Below, in pieces: positions 24,722-64,000 of a DNA stretch of 64,000 bases. Origin of the DNA: Hermodice carunculata. Lineage: Eukaryota > Annelida > Polychaeta > Eunicida > Amphinomidae. The DNA is taken from assembly GCA_964020975.1 (NCBI GenBank), contig OZ026623.1:87869041-87933040 (forward strand), written 5' to 3'. Below the pieces are notes generated by a model that saw nothing but the letters and a program-made list of their open reading frames with translations, did no database searches and was not told the DNA's origin. The position numbers and the translations under genes were made by a program. How positions within the stretch are numbered: position 1 is the first letter of the stretch; each line of letters starts with the position of its first letter.

Positions 24722-25309
24722 AATGAACCACCCCAGCTAGCACATAATATTTGCTAGCTCGGCTAGTTTTTAGATAATGCAGTTACGGGATGTGACGTTT
24801 TGCAAAAAATCCCGGGTTTTTTTTAATGTTACAATTACATGTGTGTATAAAAACATTTTAAAATATGTTCTCAAAACAATGCATTTCAGATTATCTATTC
24901 AGCATGTAATTCAAGCCATCGGTTTTGAGGTCTTAAATGATTTTCGGTAATTTTATAAAAATGATAATTACATTACTGTTCCAACTGGGGACTTTCTTCA
25001 CTAATAAAAAATAAAAAGAAATGCCTTTGTTGGTTCCTTGGACTCAGGAATATTAAGCTCTAATCTTTATCAACTAAAATAGAAATAAATGTGAGGGATG
25101 TTTCGTAACATTTGTTTTACACATATCCACGTGTTTAGCAGATTGAGTGAAACATAGTTAGTTTGCCTAATCATTATAATGATGGGCCCAAATTTTTTGT
25201 CGTGTGTATTTTCTGTTGTTGACATTTTCTGAAAAATAATCGGCCTGCTTTTTTTTATGTAAAGGTTGGCAGAGCCTAACGGTTGGCCACCAGTCGAGGC
25301 TATCTCATC
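24722..25309. other. Upstream flank of the multi-module gene
   Basis: About 590 bases between the HINE and the signal-peptide exon. The promoter and 5' UTR of the gene should lie here, or further upstream if there is a non-coding first exon. I see no convincing TATA box or initiator. Confidence 0.4.
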
Positions 25310-62989
<37,680 letters not shown>

Positions 62990-63396
62990 GTAAGTATGAC
63001 TTTTCTACACGAGTGGGGAATTTACTTCTAGAATGTACTATATACGAAGAGGGTGCATCACTGTCAGCTGTTACCCTGGTTGTCACTCTTCTACGAAGTT
63101 GCCGCTATTGAGCGCCCAGCTGCCAGTTTTCTTGCTAACCTGTCACTGAGCAATCTGGGCACCCCTTTGGCCATTTTGTATTTGTGTTTAACCTGTTTGA
63201 ATCACGTCACACACGAACATTTGGGGAATTAAACAACTGACGTTGGTTCCTGGCCAAGAATTTATGGTATGGATTTTGGGTGGTGTCTCCATGCACGTTC
63301 CACTGTTGAAATGAACTCATATATGTAGTTAATGTAAAGAAACTTGCTGTTTTTGTATTGGAAATGAAAATCATGAAATATACCTAAAAAAAGAAT

Positions 63397-63500
63397 ATTT
63401 GCTTCAAAGCAAAATAAGTCTGTGTGCCTTCAAAAGTTGTAACTATTAAATGCTACAATTTTTGTCCTTCGGTACTTCACATTTCATTAAGCTAATAGAC
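63397..63500 (+). mobile_element. HINE-like 5' end, copy H5 (rest interrupted or outside window)
   Basis: Hairpin TTTGCT-TCAA-AGCAAA (63,398-63,413), then AAGTCTGTGTGCC (63,416-63,428), then TTCAAAAGTTGTAAC and TCCTTCGGTACTTCACATT as in copy H2. After about 63,490 the similarity stops. Confidence 0.65.
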
Positions 63501-63673
63501 ACGTTCATACCGCGTTGTACCGAACTTTTACGGACCGTCACTCATTGTGCATTCCATTGTTGGCCAGATTGTCCAATCAGCAAGTGGCCGAGTCTGGCCC
63601 GCGCCTTTATGTTTACAACGGGTGCCACGGCTAACGCTAGTGATTACAGCATGGATTGTGCTAAGTATAGGTT

Positions 63674-63762
63674 AGACGCCGCGTAGAGTTTTCCAATTGA
63701 ATTAGAAGACGAGCGCGCAGCGCGAGTCTTCTAATTCAATTGGAAAACTCTACGAGGCGTCT
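63674..63762. repeat. Long palindrome with CG-rich loop
   Basis: Arms of 37 bases (63,674-63,710 and 63,726-63,762; TTTTCCAATTGAATTAGAAG / CTTCTAATTCAATTGGAAAA) with one mismatch or so. The 15-base loop is GAGCGCGCAGCGCGA. Weaker pairing extends outward (TAAGTATAGG / ACATACTTATA). Confidence 0.88.
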
Positions 63763-64000
63763 GACATACTTATACTCCAAAAGATGGGTATTATAAAAGT
63801 ATTTCCTACTTGAAACAAAGTTAAAAGACTTGATTTCGAAGAGAAAAGCGACAAGTAAGAGTACATAATGTAACGACCTTTGACACTTGACCTGTCACGC
63901 TCCCCTGACCCTATTCAATGCTGGTCAACAATAGACACGCTGGAATAAATATTATGTAAAATCCGTGAAGCATCGTCTCAGCTGTTTAGCGTAATGGACA
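63763..64000. other. Intron 30, end of window
   Basis: Contains ACCTTTGACACTTGACCTGTCACG but no exon was recognised. The next CCP exon should lie beyond. Confidence 0.5.

Overview
The window is AT-rich animal genomic DNA. It has long introns, dense simple repeats, and LINE, rolling-circle and MITE debris. The mix points to a marine invertebrate, most likely a deuterostome such as a hemichordate, lancelet or echinoderm: CNTNAP-like fibrinogen modules, long runs of phase 1-1 exons, pearl/DINE-1-like elements with ~145-bp central repeats, and a possible fragment resembling the P2X7-tail domain. The exact phylum is not decided by the sequence.

Bases 1 to about 25,300 hold no host gene that I can recognise. 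They carry the 3' half of a LINE (1-1,660), a second LINE fragment on the minus strand (2,336-3,430) and a third minus-strand LINE (20,840-22,645). They also carry non-autonomous Helentron-like (HINE) elements, a ~235-bp tandem array rich in the nuclear-receptor half-site TGACCTTGA, copies of a GCGC-hairpin repeat family and several microsatellites. Two short minus-strand reading frames (4,655-5,390) look weakly coding but are not recognised.

From 25,310 to the end there is one plus-strand gene, still open at the last exon seen. I could assign 30 coding exons with GT-AG borders and consistent phases: 5,434 coding bases, about 1,811 codons. The product starts with a signal peptide. It continues with five consecutive modules resembling the fibrinogen-like domain of CNTNAP/CASPR proteins (each in three exons), a small EB/EGF-like module, a sixth CNTNAP-like module, a second EB-like module, and then at least nine sushi (CCP) modules, each in a single exon of exactly 177 bp. 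All module borders are phase 1, so modules can be duplicated, lost or skipped in frame. The nine CCP exons form a higher-order repeat A-B-C-D-E-A-B-C-D, which predicts an E-type exon just beyond the window. The protein should be secreted, or anchored by a part not seen here. A role in recognition, adhesion or matrix is inference from its modules.

The introns are loaded with elements. An 8.4-kb intron (43,975-52,391) contains a HINE, a near-perfect 179-bp palindrome and a broken DIRS-like tyrosine-recombinase retroelement fossil. Two copies of one ~320-bp MITE lie in two different introns of the gene, and a pogo-like MITE sits inside a (TA)n tract.

The most interesting signals are three. First, the undescribed-looking architecture of tandem CNTNAP-type fibrinogen modules plus EB plus CCP. 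Second, zero-length splice 'ratchet' sites at the same position of two homologous CCP exons. Third, the HINE family, whose 5' terminal motif and 3' terminal hairpin vary together from copy to copy.
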